A stretch of 35,912 nt of DNA, taken from Leptolyngbya sp. CCY15150. GTDB taxonomy: Bacteria > Cyanobacteriota > Cyanobacteriia > RECH01. The position numbers were made by a program, and so were the translations under genes. Positions 17,355 through 26,546 of this stretch are shown here, in pieces; position 1 is the first letter of the stretch; each line of letters opens with the position of its first letter. The stretch covers positions 1 to 35,912 of the forward strand of contig NZ_JACSWB010000150.1 of assembly GCF_016888135.1 (NCBI RefSeq), given 5' to 3'. The notes under the pieces are model-generated. The model saw only the letters and a program-made list of their open reading frames with translations, searched no databases and had not been told where the DNA came from.

Positions 17355-17730
17355 TGTGCTTGTTTACCAATACAACATCCAGATAGTTGCCCTAACTTGA
17401 GGGCGATCGCCTATTTTGTGGGATGTGTTAACGCAGCATAATCGTATGAAACCAGTACTCATCAACTCATTCCAATGGCAGAAATCAAGGGGCGATCGCT
17501 TTTCCTGGGAAGGGGTATGGGAGGGGCGATCGCTTTTGCTGAAAATGGTTGTGGCCTTTTCTACCGCTCATCATCCATGGCAAGCACTGAAGGTGCATTT
17601 TCTCATGGGGTAGTCATGGATTGAATCCAACCTATTTTGAAAACCCTGACAGCTTTGTATCATGGATCAAATCATGTTTGGCTGCAACGATTGCCGGACA
17701 ACCTGTTCATTTCTGTGATGGTCACCTTCA
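17355..17730. other. Gene-free stretch with a HIP1-delimited repeat unit
   Basis: No credible gene. A 34-base unit bounded by HIP1 sites (17498-17531) belongs to the repeat family described at 18253. A 65-codon open frame at 17416-17613 runs through these repeats and has no family features, so it is not called. Confidence 0.5.
17498..17531. repeat. HIP1-delimited repeat unit (single copy)
   Basis: A 34-base unit that begins GCTTTTCCTGGGAAGGGG and ends GGGAGGGGCGATC, with a complete GCGATCGC at each junction. It shares the start GCTTTTCCT and the end GGA/GGGGCGATC with the tandem units at 18253-18388 and with 23952-23986. Confidence 0.65.
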
Positions 17731-18243
17731 ATGATTGCCTGCTTCGATGTCCACTACGACAACAATTCTGCAAATGCGGCTGGCATTGTGTTTCACCAGT
17801 GGGATGATGAAACTCCAGCGGAGCAATTTACGATCCACGTTTCAGATGTCGGTGACTATCGGGCCGGTAGCTTCTATGAACGCGAACTGAAACCCCTGCG
17901 TGAGCTCCTTCCGTTGATTACCTGCCCTGTCCAGTACTTCGTGATCGATGCCTACTGTCATCTATCGGATGATGGTTCTCCAGGCCTTGGTGCTTATCTA
18001 TATGAGTTGCTACCGGCTGATTCCATCATTATTGGTGTGGCTAAGAACCGCTTTCGCAACACGAGTCATGCGTTCGAACTGTTCCGAGGGAGCAGTAATC
18101 GCCCGTTATTTATCACATCAATTGGCATTGACTACCAGTGTGCTGCGGATCATATAAAATCTATGGCGGGCGAACATCGAATGCCAACATTGCTAAAAAC
18201 GGTTGATCGTCTTTCTAGAGGTGGAGAGATAATAAAGGGATAA
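17731..18243 (+). CDS. Endonuclease V-like protein (short form)
   Basis: A 170-residue protein with the endonuclease V (PF04493) pattern: FDVHY with D6, then A-x-G-x-V-F-H-Q-W, then YRAGSFYERELKPL with E52, then YFVIDAYCHL with D73, then GSPGLGAYLYELL and IIGVAKNRF. D6, E52 and D73 sit where the Mg-binding D-E-D of the family lies. The family normally cuts DNA (or RNA) next to deoxyinosine/inosine in repair. It differs from the E. coli type: it is about 50 residues shorter, lacks much of the C-terminal helix region, and has YCHLSDDGSPGLG in place of the usual VDGxGxxHPRxxG. Substrate may therefore differ. It stands alone between repeat-bearing intergenic regions. Confidence 0.78.
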   Translation: MIACFDVHYDNNSANAAGIVFHQWDDETPAEQFTIHVSDVGDYRAGSFYERELKPLRELLPLITCPVQYFVIDAYCHLSDDGSPGLGAYLYELLPADSIIIGVAKNRFRNTSHAFELFRGSSNRPLFITSIGIDYQCAADHIKSMAGEHRMPTLLKTVDRLSRGGEIIKG

Positions 18244-18574
18244 TCCAAAGCTGCTTTTCCTAAAAGAGAGGTGTTGGAAGGAGCGATCGCTTTTCCTAAA
18301 AGAGAGGTGTTGGAAGGAGCGATCGCTGTTTCTGGCAAGGGTTCTGGAGGGCGATCGCTGTTTCTGGCCAAGGTTCTGGAGGGCGATCGCTGTTCTTGAG
18401 AGAGATGTTGGAGGGGCGTTCATAACACTTGTTCTCTCTCTGCAACAAAGCTTCAAGTAATCTTCACAAGAGTCTATGATAAATTTCTTGGCCAAATGAT
18501 TTTTTCACTAATGAATTGGGAATACTAGTTAAATTCTACCTGTGCTGTTATCCCTTTCTTTGTGGTTACCTACC
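18244..18574. other. Gene-free stretch holding tandem HIP1 repeats and the upstream region of the sensory operon
   Basis: The first half is the tandem repeat array (18253-18418). The rest is AT-rich (about 18420-18570) and should carry the promoter of the solute-binding-protein operon; I see no confident -35/-10 pair. Open frames on the minus strand here only translate the repeats. Confidence 0.5.
18253..18418. repeat. Tandem array of HIP1-delimited 36 and 32 bp units
   Basis: Two 36-base units identical to each other (18253-18288 and 18289-18324; each begins GCTTTTCCTAAAAGAGAGG and ends GGAAGGAGCGATC). Two 32-base units follow (18325-18356 and 18357-18388; each begins GCTGTTTCTGGC and ends TTCTGGAGGGCGATC), then a partial fifth (18389-18418). 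Every junction between complete units recreates GCGATCGC. Related single units lie at 17498 and 23952. The units are too variable, and the constant part too short, for a CRISPR array. Confidence 0.85.
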
Positions 18575-20011
18575 ATGATGACCCGGCGTGATTTTACTCG
18601 ACTTTCACTAGCTGGAGTCGGGTTGGGATTGGCGAATTGTACGACGCTCGCCAAGACCTCCTTCATAGACTCGACCGTAGACTCGACGACAACTCAATCG
18701 GATGCTGACCTCACAATTTGGTGGGAACAGGGTTTCTTACCTGAAGAAAATGAAGGCTTAGCTCAAATCGTTCAGGATTGGGAGCATTCATCTGGCTTGA
18801 CGGTCAATCTAAAATTCTTGCCTGTTCCCATCATTGATCAACAATTAACTCAGCTATTGGCAGAGCCGGGCAATTCTCAAATTCCAGATATTGTTTATTC
18901 TATTGGAGTAGATGCCAACCTGGCGCCTAAACTAGCTTGGCAGGATCAGCTCCTTGATCTATCAGACGTGATTCAGCCCATCAAGGATCGCTACACGTCT
19001 GTTGCCCTTTCCCAGGTGAACTATCGGAATCAGCTACGGGGAGAGAGAAGCTATTACGCCATGCCCCTCTGGCAAGCTGAGGACTATATTCACTACTGGG
19101 GAAATTTGGTTGAAGCTATTGGTGTCCGCCGAGATGATGTGCCGATGGACTGGGAACCCTTTTGGAGATTTTGGCAAACGGCACAAACCCAATTGCGATC
19201 GCAGGGCTATCCCGACATTTATGGTGTAGGGCTATGCATGTCCTCCATTGGGTTTGACACCTACGCGTCATTGATGATGTTCCTTGATGCCTACAATGTC
19301 GAGGTGGTTAGCCCTGATGGTGATTTTTTGTTGGACGCTCCTGAAAATCGGCAGCGCATGATTGCAGCTTTGGAAGAATTCACTGGATTTTTTCAATCGG
19401 GCTATGTTCCCCCTGCGGCGCTGGAATGGTCTGGAGGCGGCAACAATAACAGCTTCATTGATGGCAGCATTTTAATGACGCTAAATCTTACCCTATCAAT
19501 TCCACTGACGCAACAGTTGCCAGCCAATCAGTATAATCAGGACGCTAACGAACAATATCAGCAAATAATCACCCTTGGCCGACCTCAAAAACCCGATGGC
19601 ACTGACCTCTTGACAAGGAAAGGAATTAAGCAGGCAATTGTTCCAAGGAGCTGTCCACACCCAGAGGCTGCCAAGGATTTTCTGGCTTATTTAACTGAAC
19701 CTAAGATTATCAATCAGTTAATTACAAGTGCAAAAGGGCGAGTCATGCCGGTGATGCCCCAGCTATTTGAAAACTCCCTTTGGAGTGACACATCTGACCC
19801 CCATCTTGAAACGGCCATCAAGATTTACAATCGTCCCAGCCTCATTCCTTACGAAGTCACCCACTCGGCGTTTAGTGAGGTGCAAAGCCAACAACTTTGG
19901 GCTAAAACTGTCCTCCAAGTATTGCAGGACGATGCATCCGCGACTCAAGCCAGTGATTGGGGCATCAGTCAGATCAAGAGCATTTGGACAGAATGGGAGC
20001 GATCGGCATGA
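18575..20011 (+). CDS. Tat-type extracellular solute-binding lipoprotein (ABC sugar-binding family 1)
   Basis: About 478 residues. The start is taken at the ATG pair 18575/18578, which places a twin-arginine motif right at the N-terminus ([22 protein letters not shown]) with a Cys that may be lipidated. The lipobox LANC is imperfect. An upstream GTG at 18542 would bury the signal. The mature part ([25 protein letters not shown], later [21 protein letters not shown] and [14 protein letters not shown]) is typical of family 1 (maltose/sugar type) binding proteins. No permease or ATPase gene is near. Instead its stop overlaps the start of a sensor kinase gene (ATGA), so I infer that it presents a ligand to that kinase rather than to a transporter. 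Ligand unknown. Confidence 0.85.
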   Translation: MMTRRDFTRLSLAGVGLGLANCTTLAKTSFIDSTVDSTTTQSDADLTIWWEQGFLPEENEGLAQIVQDWEHSSGLTVNLKFLPVPIIDQQLTQLLAEPGNSQIPDIVYSIGVDANLAPKLAWQDQLLDLSDVIQPIKDRYTSVALSQVNYRNQLRGERSYYAMPLWQAEDYIHYWGNLVEAIGVRRDDVPMDWEPFWRFWQTAQTQLRSQGYPDIYGVGLCMSSIGFDTYASLMMFLDAYNVEVVSPDGDFLLDAPENRQRMIAALEEFTGFFQSGYVPPAALEWSGGGNNNSFIDGSILMTLNLTLSIPLTQQLPANQYNQDANEQYQQIITLGRPQKPDGTDLLTRKGIKQAIVPRSCPHPEAAKDFLAYLTEPKIINQLITSAKGRVMPVMPQLFENSLWSDTSDPHLETAIKIYNRPSLIPYEVTHSAFSEVQSQQLWAKTVLQVLQDDASATQASDWGISQIKSIWTEWERSA

Positions 20012-22647
20012 AACGTTGGTTTAATCAAAGTTTACTGGCCCAGTTAGTTAGCTACTTCTCGTTGCTTTCAATCATTACAGTCAGTGCCGTTGCCGTTGCT
20101 TCTTACTTCCAAGCTCGCGAATCTTTAGAAACTGAAGTGATTAATCGCTTGACAGTTGCTGCGCAGCTTAAAGGGTATGAGCTTGACCAATGGGTTGACA
20201 ATCAATTGCGCGACATTTTATGGGTTGCCCGAGAAGATAGCGTTCAAACAGCTATTAACACGTTGCTCACAACTGAGTCTGACCAGCCTGCCTATCAGGA
20301 AGCCCGCGCAGTACTCACCCAATATGTGGCTGAGTTGACGGAAATTAAACCCAACCTGCGTAGTATTCGCATTACACGCAACAGTGGCTTTGTGGTTTTT
20401 GCCTCCGACGATCCAACCCTCGAAGGTCGCTATCGTCCCCTTGGTGATCCTGCAACGTACTTCACCCGCGATCGCCTCAATGTGGTAGTTCCCAACTTCT
20501 ATATCTCACCTGAGACCCAAAAAGGAGCCGTTACTGTTGCCACACCAATTTTGGACAACCAAGGCGATCGCATGGCGGCGTTGGTGGTTGATTTAAACCT
20601 TGAAGAAGTAGATGCACTGATTCGAGATAATACAGGTTTAGGTGAAACCGCAGAAACCTATCTACTGAGTCGTGCAAGGGGCAAAACTGTCTTTATCTCA
20701 AAACAAATAACGCCAGAGGCGGACGATGCCATAGATATCGAAGACATCGCCAGTGACGGAATCGAACGCGCCATTAACCAACAAAGTGGTTTTGGTCGTT
20801 ACATCAACTATCAAGGGGTTCCCGTCGTGGGCGTCTATCGCTGGCTGCCTGAACAAAATCTGGCTTTGATTGCTGAAATTAGTCAAGCCCAAGCTTTTTT
20901 ACCCGCACGACAATTGGCCAGGAATATTCTGGCGATTGGTTTTTTGTCGTCTGGGATGCTTTTGGCTGCGGTTTATGTGTTGTCCCGGCGCATTACACGT
21001 CCGATTTTAGCGATTAGTACTGCTGCAACTCATCTGGCTGCAGGGGATTTAACCCAAACTGTGCCGGTGGTTACAGAGGATGAGGTGGGCAAGTTAGCTC
21101 AAAACTTCAATCAAATGGCCAGTCAGCTTAATTTGTCTTTTGCTACCTTGGAGCATCGTGTGGCAGAGCGTACGACGGAACTCGCTAAGGCTAAGGAGCA
21201 GGCTGATGCAGCAAACCAAGCAAAAAGTCACTTTTTGGCTAATATGAGCCACGAGTTGCGTACTCCTTTGAATGGAATTTTAGGTTATGCCCAAATCCTA
21301 GGGCGTTCTAAGGAAATTCCTGATAAAGAGCGCCATGGGGTCAATATTATTTACCAATGTGGCTCTCACCTGCTGACGCTGATTAATGATATTTTGGATT
21401 TGTCTAAAATTGAGGCTCGCAGACTGGATCTAGACCCAACACCCCTTCACTTGCCATCGTTGCTTCAAAGTGTGGTGGAAATGTGTAGGATTCGGGCTGA
21501 TCAAAAAGAAATTGAGTTTATCTATCAGCCCAGTTCCCGTTTGCCGGATGGCGTTGAAACCGATGAAAAACGGTTACGACAAGTGCTGATTAATTTATTG
21601 GGCAATGCTATTAAATTTACCGATCGCGGTACAGTGACGTTGCAGATTGATGTATTGGATAGCTCGGATACTCAGGCTTCATTGGTCTTTCAGGTGATTG
21701 ACACAGGGGTCGGCATTGATGAGGCCGATTGCGCCAAGCTATTTCAAGCCTTTGAACAGGTAGGCGATCGCCAGCGACAATCTGAGGGTACAGGTCTTGG
21801 TCTTGCCATTAGCCAGCAGATTGTGCAGCTCATGGGAGGGGAAATCCAGGTCAAGAGTCAGTTGGGCGTGGGCAGCGAGTTTTTCTTTACGATCAATCTG
21901 CCGATAGTCACAGATTGGGTGCAACAAAAACGAGGACTGGAAGGATGCGATCGCATTATTGGCTATACCGGAACCCGAAAAACCATTTTGGTGGTGGACG
22001 ATCGCTGGGAGAACCGGGCTGTCTTGCTGAACCTCTTAGAAGCCCTTGACTTTAAGGTTGTTGAAGCACAACACGGACAAGAGGGACTAGCTTACCTGCA
22101 AGCTGAAAGACCCGATCTGGTGGTGACCGATCTAGCGATGCCTGTGATGGATGGATTTACATTCTTGCGGAAAATTCGTAGCCATGAAACCTTAAAAGAC
22201 ATGAGGGTGATTGTTTCCTCAGCCTCAGTTGCTCAGCTTGATCAACAAATGGCGATTGATAGCGGCGGTAACGACTTCCTGGCTAAACCTGTCGATGTTC
22301 AAGCGTTGTTTCAGTTATTGTCTAAGCACTTGGACATTGAGTGGCTCTATGAAACTCAGATCCATGTGCCAGAGCCGGTACCTTATTCCACTGCAGAATG
22401 GGTACTGCCGCCTCGGGAAACCCTATCTGCATTGTTGATTCTTACTCGACAGGCTAATCTCAAAGTTCTACGGGAAAAGCTGGAGCATTTAGTGCAGACT
22501 GATCCGATCTACCTTCCCTTTACTGAATCTTTGCTCCAGTTAGCTAAACGGTTTCAGGCAGAAGAAATCGAGGACTTGCTACAACAGTATTTAGATAATT
22601 TAGACGATTTGGATAATGTGGATGGAGAGGGAAGTTATGCTGAATAG
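20008..22647 (+). CDS. Hybrid sensor histidine kinase (dCache-HAMP-HisKA-HATPase-receiver)
   Basis: 879 residues. The ATG at 20008 overlaps the stop of the binding-protein gene by 4 bases. An N-terminal TM (about 8-32) is followed by a periplasmic domain of about 270 residues with double-Cache features ([49 protein letters not shown]), a second TM ([20 protein letters not shown]), HAMP ([22 protein letters not shown]), coiled coil, and the HisKA H-box SHELRTP with H415. The ATPase has the N-box ([13 protein letters not shown]), G1 (DTGVGI) and G2 (GTGLGLAI). A receiver follows with ILVVDD, D708 in [11 protein letters not shown] and Lys in FLAKP. The last 100 residues are helical. Membrane sensor, probably gated by the binding protein encoded upstream. 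Confidence 0.93.
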   Translation: MKRWFNQSLLAQLVSYFSLLSIITVSAVAVASYFQARESLETEVINRLTVAAQLKGYELDQWVDNQLRDILWVAREDSVQTAINTLLTTESDQPAYQEARAVLTQYVAELTEIKPNLRSIRITRNSGFVVFASDDPTLEGRYRPLGDPATYFTRDRLNVVVPNFYISPETQKGAVTVATPILDNQGDRMAALVVDLNLEEVDALIRDNTGLGETAETYLLSRARGKTVFISKQITPEADDAIDIEDIASDGIERAINQQSGFGRYINYQGVPVVGVYRWLPEQNLALIAEISQAQAFLPARQLARNILAIGFLSSGMLLAAVYVLSRRITRPILAISTAATHLAAGDLTQTVPVVTEDEVGKLAQNFNQMASQLNLSFATLEHRVAERTTELAKAKEQADAANQAKSHFLANMSHELRTPLNGILGYAQILGRSKEIPDKERHGVNIIYQCGSHLLTLINDILDLSKIEARRLDLDPTPLHLPSLLQSVVEMCRIRADQKEIEFIYQPSSRLPDGVETDEKRLRQVLINLLGNAIKFTDRGTVTLQIDVLDSSDTQASLVFQVIDTGVGIDEADCAKLFQAFEQVGDRQRQSEGTGLGLAISQQIVQLMGGEIQVKSQLGVGSEFFFTINLPIVTDWVQQKRGLEGCDRIIGYTGTRKTILVVDDRWENRAVLLNLLEALDFKVVEAQHGQEGLAYLQAERPDLVVTDLAMPVMDGFTFLRKIRSHETLKDMRVIVSSASVAQLDQQMAIDSGGNDFLAKPVDVQALFQLLSKHLDIEWLYETQIHVPEPVPYSTAEWVLPPRETLSALLILTRQANLKVLREKLEHLVQTDPIYLPFTESLLQLAKRFQAEEIEDLLQQYLDNLDDLDNVDGEGSYAE

Positions 22648-23926
22648 CGCCAAAATATTGGTGGTGGATGATACCCCTGCCAATTTAGAGATTGTCACAG
22701 AAATTTTGGCCGATGCAGGATATACTATCTCAACTGCAATCAGTGGCGATCGCGCCTTGAAGCGCCTTGAAGCCTACATTCCAGACTTGATTTTGCTGGA
22801 CGTACAAATGCCAGGGATCGATGGTTTTATAACCTGTCAACGGTTGAAGGATAATCCGGCAACGGCGCATATTCCTGTTATTTTCATGACTGCTGTGGCA
22901 GATACTGCCAGCAAGGTTAAAGGATTTTCGCTGGGTGCTGCCGATTACATCACTAAACCGTTTCAAGAATCAGAGCTTTTAGCTCGGGTGAATACCCATC
23001 TAAACCTTAGCTTGTTGACGCAACAACTTGAACAGCGAATTCAAGAACGCACCGCTGAGTTACAGATGGCTCTAGACCAACTCTCTCGCTCTCAGCTCCA
23101 ACTTATCCAAAGTGAAAAGATGGCCTCGTTGGGAAATTTGGTTGCCGGAGTTGCCCATGAGATCAATAATCCGCTTGGTTTCTTAAATGGTAGTATCGAC
23201 CATCTCAATGACTATGTTGGAGATTTGCTAGGCCATCTGCGCTTATATCAGCAAAGCGATTCCCATATGACAACGGTGATTCAAAACCACGCTGATGAGA
23301 TTAGTTTAGATTTCCTTTGTGAGGACTTGCCGAAGGTTTTGGAATCGATGCAAGGTGCTACCGATCGGATTCGTGCCATCAGCAGTGGGCTACGGACATT
23401 TTCTCGATCGGACGGTGAATACAAAGTGCAGGCTGATCTAAACGAAGGCATTGAAAGTGCGCTGCTGATCCTTAAATATCGTATCAAGGCTAATAGCCAT
23501 CGCCCAGCCATTCAGGTTCTGAAAAATTATGGTGAATTACCGCCCATTGAATGCTTTCCGGGACAACTCAATCAGGTCTTTATGAATATCTTGGCGAATG
23601 CTATTGATGTGTTTGATGAGGCTGCGCAACAGTCTTCCTCCGACTATCTTGATGATAAGCTTCATACCATTGAGATCAGCACAGCAGTGTTGCCAGAGTC
23701 TAAGCATGTGGAAATTCGCATTCGTGACAATGGATCTGGGATGACGCCTGAGGTCAAGGGTCGTGTATTTGATTACCTGTTCACAACCAAAGCTGCGGGT
23801 AAAGGCACTGGGTTAGGGTTGGCGATCGCTCATCAAATTGTGACGGAGAAACACAACGGCAGCTTAGATGTTCGGTCTGAGATTGACCAAGGAACTGAGT
23901 TCTGTATTCGCCTACCCATGCACTAG
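22637..23926 (+). CDS. Receiver-histidine kinase protein (REC-HisKA-HATPase)
   Basis: 429 residues, soluble. The ATG at 22637 is chosen because GAGAGGGAAG lies just ahead of it; an ATG at 22616 lies further inside the preceding gene. It overlaps the hybrid kinase gene by 11 bases. The N-terminal receiver has [14 protein letters not shown], phospho-acceptor D55 ([13 protein letters not shown]) and TKPF. A coiled coil ([21 protein letters not shown]) connects to HisKA with H174 in [13 protein letters not shown], and an HATPase domain with N-box ([13 protein letters not shown]), DNGSGM and GTGLGLAI. There is no DNA-binding output. It is probably the second relay step, receiving phosphate from the hybrid kinase and sending it on to a partner encoded elsewhere. 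This receiver-first design is frequent in cyanobacteria. Confidence 0.92.
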   Translation: MLNSAKILVVDDTPANLEIVTEILADAGYTISTAISGDRALKRLEAYIPDLILLDVQMPGIDGFITCQRLKDNPATAHIPVIFMTAVADTASKVKGFSLGAADYITKPFQESELLARVNTHLNLSLLTQQLEQRIQERTAELQMALDQLSRSQLQLIQSEKMASLGNLVAGVAHEINNPLGFLNGSIDHLNDYVGDLLGHLRLYQQSDSHMTTVIQNHADEISLDFLCEDLPKVLESMQGATDRIRAISSGLRTFSRSDGEYKVQADLNEGIESALLILKYRIKANSHRPAIQVLKNYGELPPIECFPGQLNQVFMNILANAIDVFDEAAQQSSSDYLDDKLHTIEISTAVLPESKHVEIRIRDNGSGMTPEVKGRVFDYLFTTKAAGKGTGLGLAIAHQIVTEKHNGSLDVRSEIDQGTEFCIRLPMH

Positions 23927-23951
23927 TCACGTTGAACAAATCAGGGCGATC

Positions 23952-23986
23952 GCTTTTTCTAAAAGAGAGGTTCTGGAGGGGCGATC
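23952..23986. repeat. HIP1-delimited repeat unit (single copy)
   Basis: A 35-base unit bounded by GCGATCGC at both ends, in the 3' region of the sensory operon. It carries CTAAAAGAGAGGT and TTCTGGAGGGGCGATC and is a close relative of the 36-base units at 18253-18324. It flanks the operon on the side opposite the tandem array. Confidence 0.75.
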
Positions 23987-24021
23987 GCTTTCAAAAACGT
24001 CGGGTCTGCACATGGCCACTA

Positions 24022-24048
24022 AAAAGCCGGGAACATGCCCCGGCTTTT
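24022..24048. terminator. Bidirectional terminator between kinase operon and sbtAB
   Basis: A perfect 10-base stem, AAAAGCCGGG (24022-24031) and CCCGGCTTTT (24039-24048), with a 7-base loop. The A-run on one side and T-run on the other make it work for both strands. It lies between the convergent receiver-kinase gene (stop 23926) and sbtB (stop at 24069). Confidence 0.88.
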
Positions 24049-24068
24049 AAGGTCTACGTCATCTTAAT

Positions 24069-24434
<366 letters not shown>

Positions 24435-24503
24435 CTACATAGAAACGCAGAATATTGGTCTGCCGGGGCAGGGGGCACCGACAGACCCGTGACCCGTTTG
24501 AAA

Positions 24504-25619
24504 TCAGCCGCCCAGCGCTTGGGCCAGCCCGATGAAGAGCGGTATGCACAAGGCGATCGCAACCGGTGTGCCAACGGCTGTGGACGCACCGATGTAGGCC
24601 GAGGGATTGGCTGACGGGATACCAGCGCGCAACGTGGGCGGCCCTGAGATGTCTGAACTGGAGGCAGCGATCACGGCTAGGATCACGACGCCGCCAAGGG
24701 TGAATCCCGTGACGTAGTGGGCAATCAGTCCCAGACCGAAGGCGATAAACCCATGCAACAGTGGTGCCACAAAGGCATATACAGCGTACCACTGAGCTAC
24801 TTTACGTAGCTCACCAAGTCTTGCCCATGCTTCCATACCCATGATTAGCATCAGGACTGAAAGCAGACCGCGGAAGAGGGGGTCGTAGAAGCTTTCATAG
24901 ACACTTGCCGGCTGGGTTAGCAAACCTAGAGCAAGACCAAGCAGCAGTGCGGAGAGAGCGGAGCCTTGGAGGCTTTCCTGGACGATAGGCCATATCTTAA
25001 CCCGAGAGTTGCCCATGCCACCCGGCTCGCTGGGATACCCACCTGCGGTACCACCCGGTTCGCTGGGATACCCGCCTGCGGCAACAGCTTGCTTGCTGAC
25101 ATACACTTCATTGGTGCGATACTTTTCGCGCTTCCGCTTGCTGGTATAAATGCTGGCTAAGACGATCGCCGTCACGAGTGCTGGGATGTCCATGAAAGGA
25201 TAGAGAGCAGCAGCCCAGGGCTCGTATACAAGACCACCTTCATCCAGTGACGTCAGAGCGGCAGCCATGGTGGAGCCACTCACGGCACCGAACAAGCCTG
25301 CGGTTGCAAGGGCATCCACGACTCTGATCTTCGGCAGCTTTGCCAAGGTGTAGCGCCCGATGAATACGATCAGGATCCCTATTGCCATGGCGAACAAAGC
25401 AGGCACTAGCATCTCCACTAGGTTGGAGTCACGGATCGCCTGTCCACCTGTCAGACCGACTTTCATGAGCAGCATGAAAACGATGAACTGGTAGACTGCG
25501 TCTGGAATGGTTAGTTGGCTACCGAGGGCGGCAACGACAACGCCACCAATGAGAAAGCCGAGGGTTGGGGACTGCAACTGCGCCAGGAAGCGCATCAAGA
25601 AATCGGATAAAAAATCCAC
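24504..25619 (-). CDS. sbtA: Sodium-dependent bicarbonate transporter SbtA
   Basis: 371 residues from the GTG at 25619, which has AGGAGGT 5 bases upstream; the resulting N-terminus VDFLSDFLMRFLAQLQSPTLGFLIGG matches known SbtA. Two five-helix repeats surround a long cytoplasmic loop. Key family stretches are VFMLLMKVGLTGGQAIRDSNL, LFGAVSGSTMAAALT, AALYPFMDIPALVTAIVLASIY, and near the end SSSDISGPPTLRAGIPSANPSAYIGASTAVGTPVAIALCIPLFIGLAQALGG. It imports bicarbonate with sodium across the plasma membrane for the CO2-concentrating mechanism. The central loop carries a tandem 11-residue repeat (AAGGYPSEPGG, TAGGYPSEPGG). It is followed by sbtB. Confidence 0.96.
   Translation of the reverse strand: MDFLSDFLMRFLAQLQSPTLGFLIGGVVVAALGSQLTIPDAVYQFIVFMLLMKVGLTGGQAIRDSNLVEMLVPALFAMAIGILIVFIGRYTLAKLPKIRVVDALATAGLFGAVSGSTMAAALTSLDEGGLVYEPWAAALYPFMDIPALVTAIVLASIYTSKRKREKYRTNEVYVSKQAVAAGGYPSEPGGTAGGYPSEPGGMGNSRVKIWPIVQESLQGSALSALLLGLALGLLTQPASVYESFYDPLFRGLLSVLMLIMGMEAWARLGELRKVAQWYAVYAFVAPLLHGFIAFGLGLIAHYVTGFTLGGVVILAVIAASSSDISGPPTLRAGIPSANPSAYIGASTAVGTPVAIALCIPLFIGLAQALGG
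25018..25083 (-). repeat. 33-bp tandem duplication within sbtA
   Basis: Two adjacent 33-base copies (25018-25050 and 25051-25083) differ at 3 positions and encode 11-residue units with the core GGYPSEPGG in the cytoplasmic loop of SbtA. The copy number keeps the frame. The high identity suggests a recent duplication by replication slippage. Confidence 0.85.
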
Positions 25620-26303
25620 AAATACCTCCTTCCGCCTCCTCGTTAGAGGAGTGATTATTGTGATAAGTGACCTTGAAAAAGTAAGGGTGAAGCATGTCAC
25701 CCCTACAGCACAGATGTTACAAGAGAACCTATTGACAGAGGATTCAGAGATAGCCGCCCTCCGAATAGGGCTAGAAGGTGTTGCTGTCTTGCATGACCTT
25801 CCATAGACTCTGGTCTATCAATGTTTGAATTTCCATGTGTTTAAGTCTATCCTGAAAACCACAGTTTTTTGCGCTCCTCAGTATGGATTTGAAACGTAAT
25901 GTCAAATTTGAACCATAAGTTTTTCTTTTGTTTGGCGATCCCCCCTTCTGGTTCAGGTGAATGGCGATCGCAGAGTTTTCTCAATGCGCCATGCTGAATG
26001 TGTGCCCGTTACCCAAGAGCTTCACGACTGTCATGCCTTCTTTTCAGAGGTTTACGCCGTCCTGCACCTTGCCTAGATCAGCCCGACTTGCCTGGATCTG
26101 CGGGCCACTGAGAATGGCGATCGCCCCCTACCCTCTGCCACCCAAGCCCCTCTATTTCTTCTTGTTGATCGACTCTATGGATCGATCCAAACCTCTTGCA
26201 GATGCTGCCCTAGTCAACCCATCTCTGTGAACGATCGCACCACGGTCCCGTTGCGGGCCTACGATGGCTCTTGGAACATACCTTGCTCCTAGAATGGGGC
26301 GGA
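25620..26303. other. Gene-free upstream region of sbtAB
   Basis: About 680 bases between sbtA and the small membrane gene. It includes a candidate sbtA promoter (25878-25907), a short GGGTGA/TCACCC inverted repeat at 25685-25702, and a 6-base-arm hairpin near 25635-25650 close to the sbtA ribosome-binding site. Open frames at 25507-25806 and 25961-26230 have no family pattern and unusual composition; I do not call them. Confidence 0.5.
25878..25907 (-). promoter_or_regulatory. Candidate sbtA promoter with overlapping inverted repeat
   Basis: On the minus strand a perfect -35 TTGACA (25905-25900) is followed 16 bases later by a weak -10 TACTGA (25883-25878). An inverted repeat ATTTGA-N9-TCAAAT (25887-25907) covers the -35 and spacer, as an operator would. 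It would leave a leader of about 250 bases before the sbtA GTG. LysR-type regulators (CcmR/NdhR, CmpR) control sbtA in other cyanobacteria, but this repeat does not match their published consensus closely. Confidence 0.35.
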
Positions 26304-26546
26304 TCAATCCACTCGCAATGCGGGTAGCTCTGTTGGTGGAACTGGCTCCAAGGGGGGACTGTAGCGAGCAACATTCATCCATATGATTGCAATCAGTAAA
26401 CCAACACCGCAACCAATCGCGAAGATCCAGCCGTGGGAAGGTTCTAAAACCCAGAGCAGGCGGCGATCGCTACCATACACCTGTACGACCCACCCCTCAT
26501 GTGTATTCAACTTTGGCTGCGACTGCTTCGATTCAAACTGATTCAT
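26304..26546 (-). CDS. Small single-pass membrane protein, unknown function
   Basis: 80 residues. The ATG at 26546 has GGAG 8 bases upstream and is preferred over a GTG at 26555. A polar N-terminus of about 40 residues (EGWVVQVYGSDRRLLWVLEPSHGW) is followed by one hydrophobic helix (IFAIGCGVGLLIAIIWMNVA) and a Pro-rich tail (PPLEPVPPTELPALRVD). I do not recognise the family. The clear ribosome-binding site, the membrane helix and consistent codon use support a real gene. No operon partner. Confidence 0.6.
   Translation of the reverse strand: MNQFESKQSQPKLNTHEGWVVQVYGSDRRLLWVLEPSHGWIFAIGCGVGLLIAIIWMNVARYSPPLEPVPPTELPALRVD

Noticed and set aside
17416-17613. 65-codon plus-strand frame
   Set aside because: Spans a HIP1-delimited repeat and has no features of a protein family.
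18253-18418. Possible CRISPR array
   Set aside because: The constant parts are HIP1 sites, the between-site parts are near-identical within pairs rather than unique spacers, and there are no cas genes.
18193-18495. Minus-strand open frame of 100 codons with RKSDRSFQHLSF repeats
   Set aside because: It only translates the HIP1-delimited tandem units; no family features and no ribosome-binding site.
25507-25806. 99-codon plus-strand frame overlapping the 5' end of sbtA
   Set aside because: Antisense to sbtA and its strong ribosome-binding site; no family pattern. The tail (VISDLEKVRVKHVTP) looks tempting but is unsupported.
25818-25823. TCAATG half-site of a CcmR/NdhR motif upstream of sbtA
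   Set aside because: The second half-site is missing at the expected spacing.
25961-26230. 89-codon plus-strand frame
   Set aside because: Pro/Cys-rich random-looking composition, runs through HIP1 sites, no recognisable domain or start signal.
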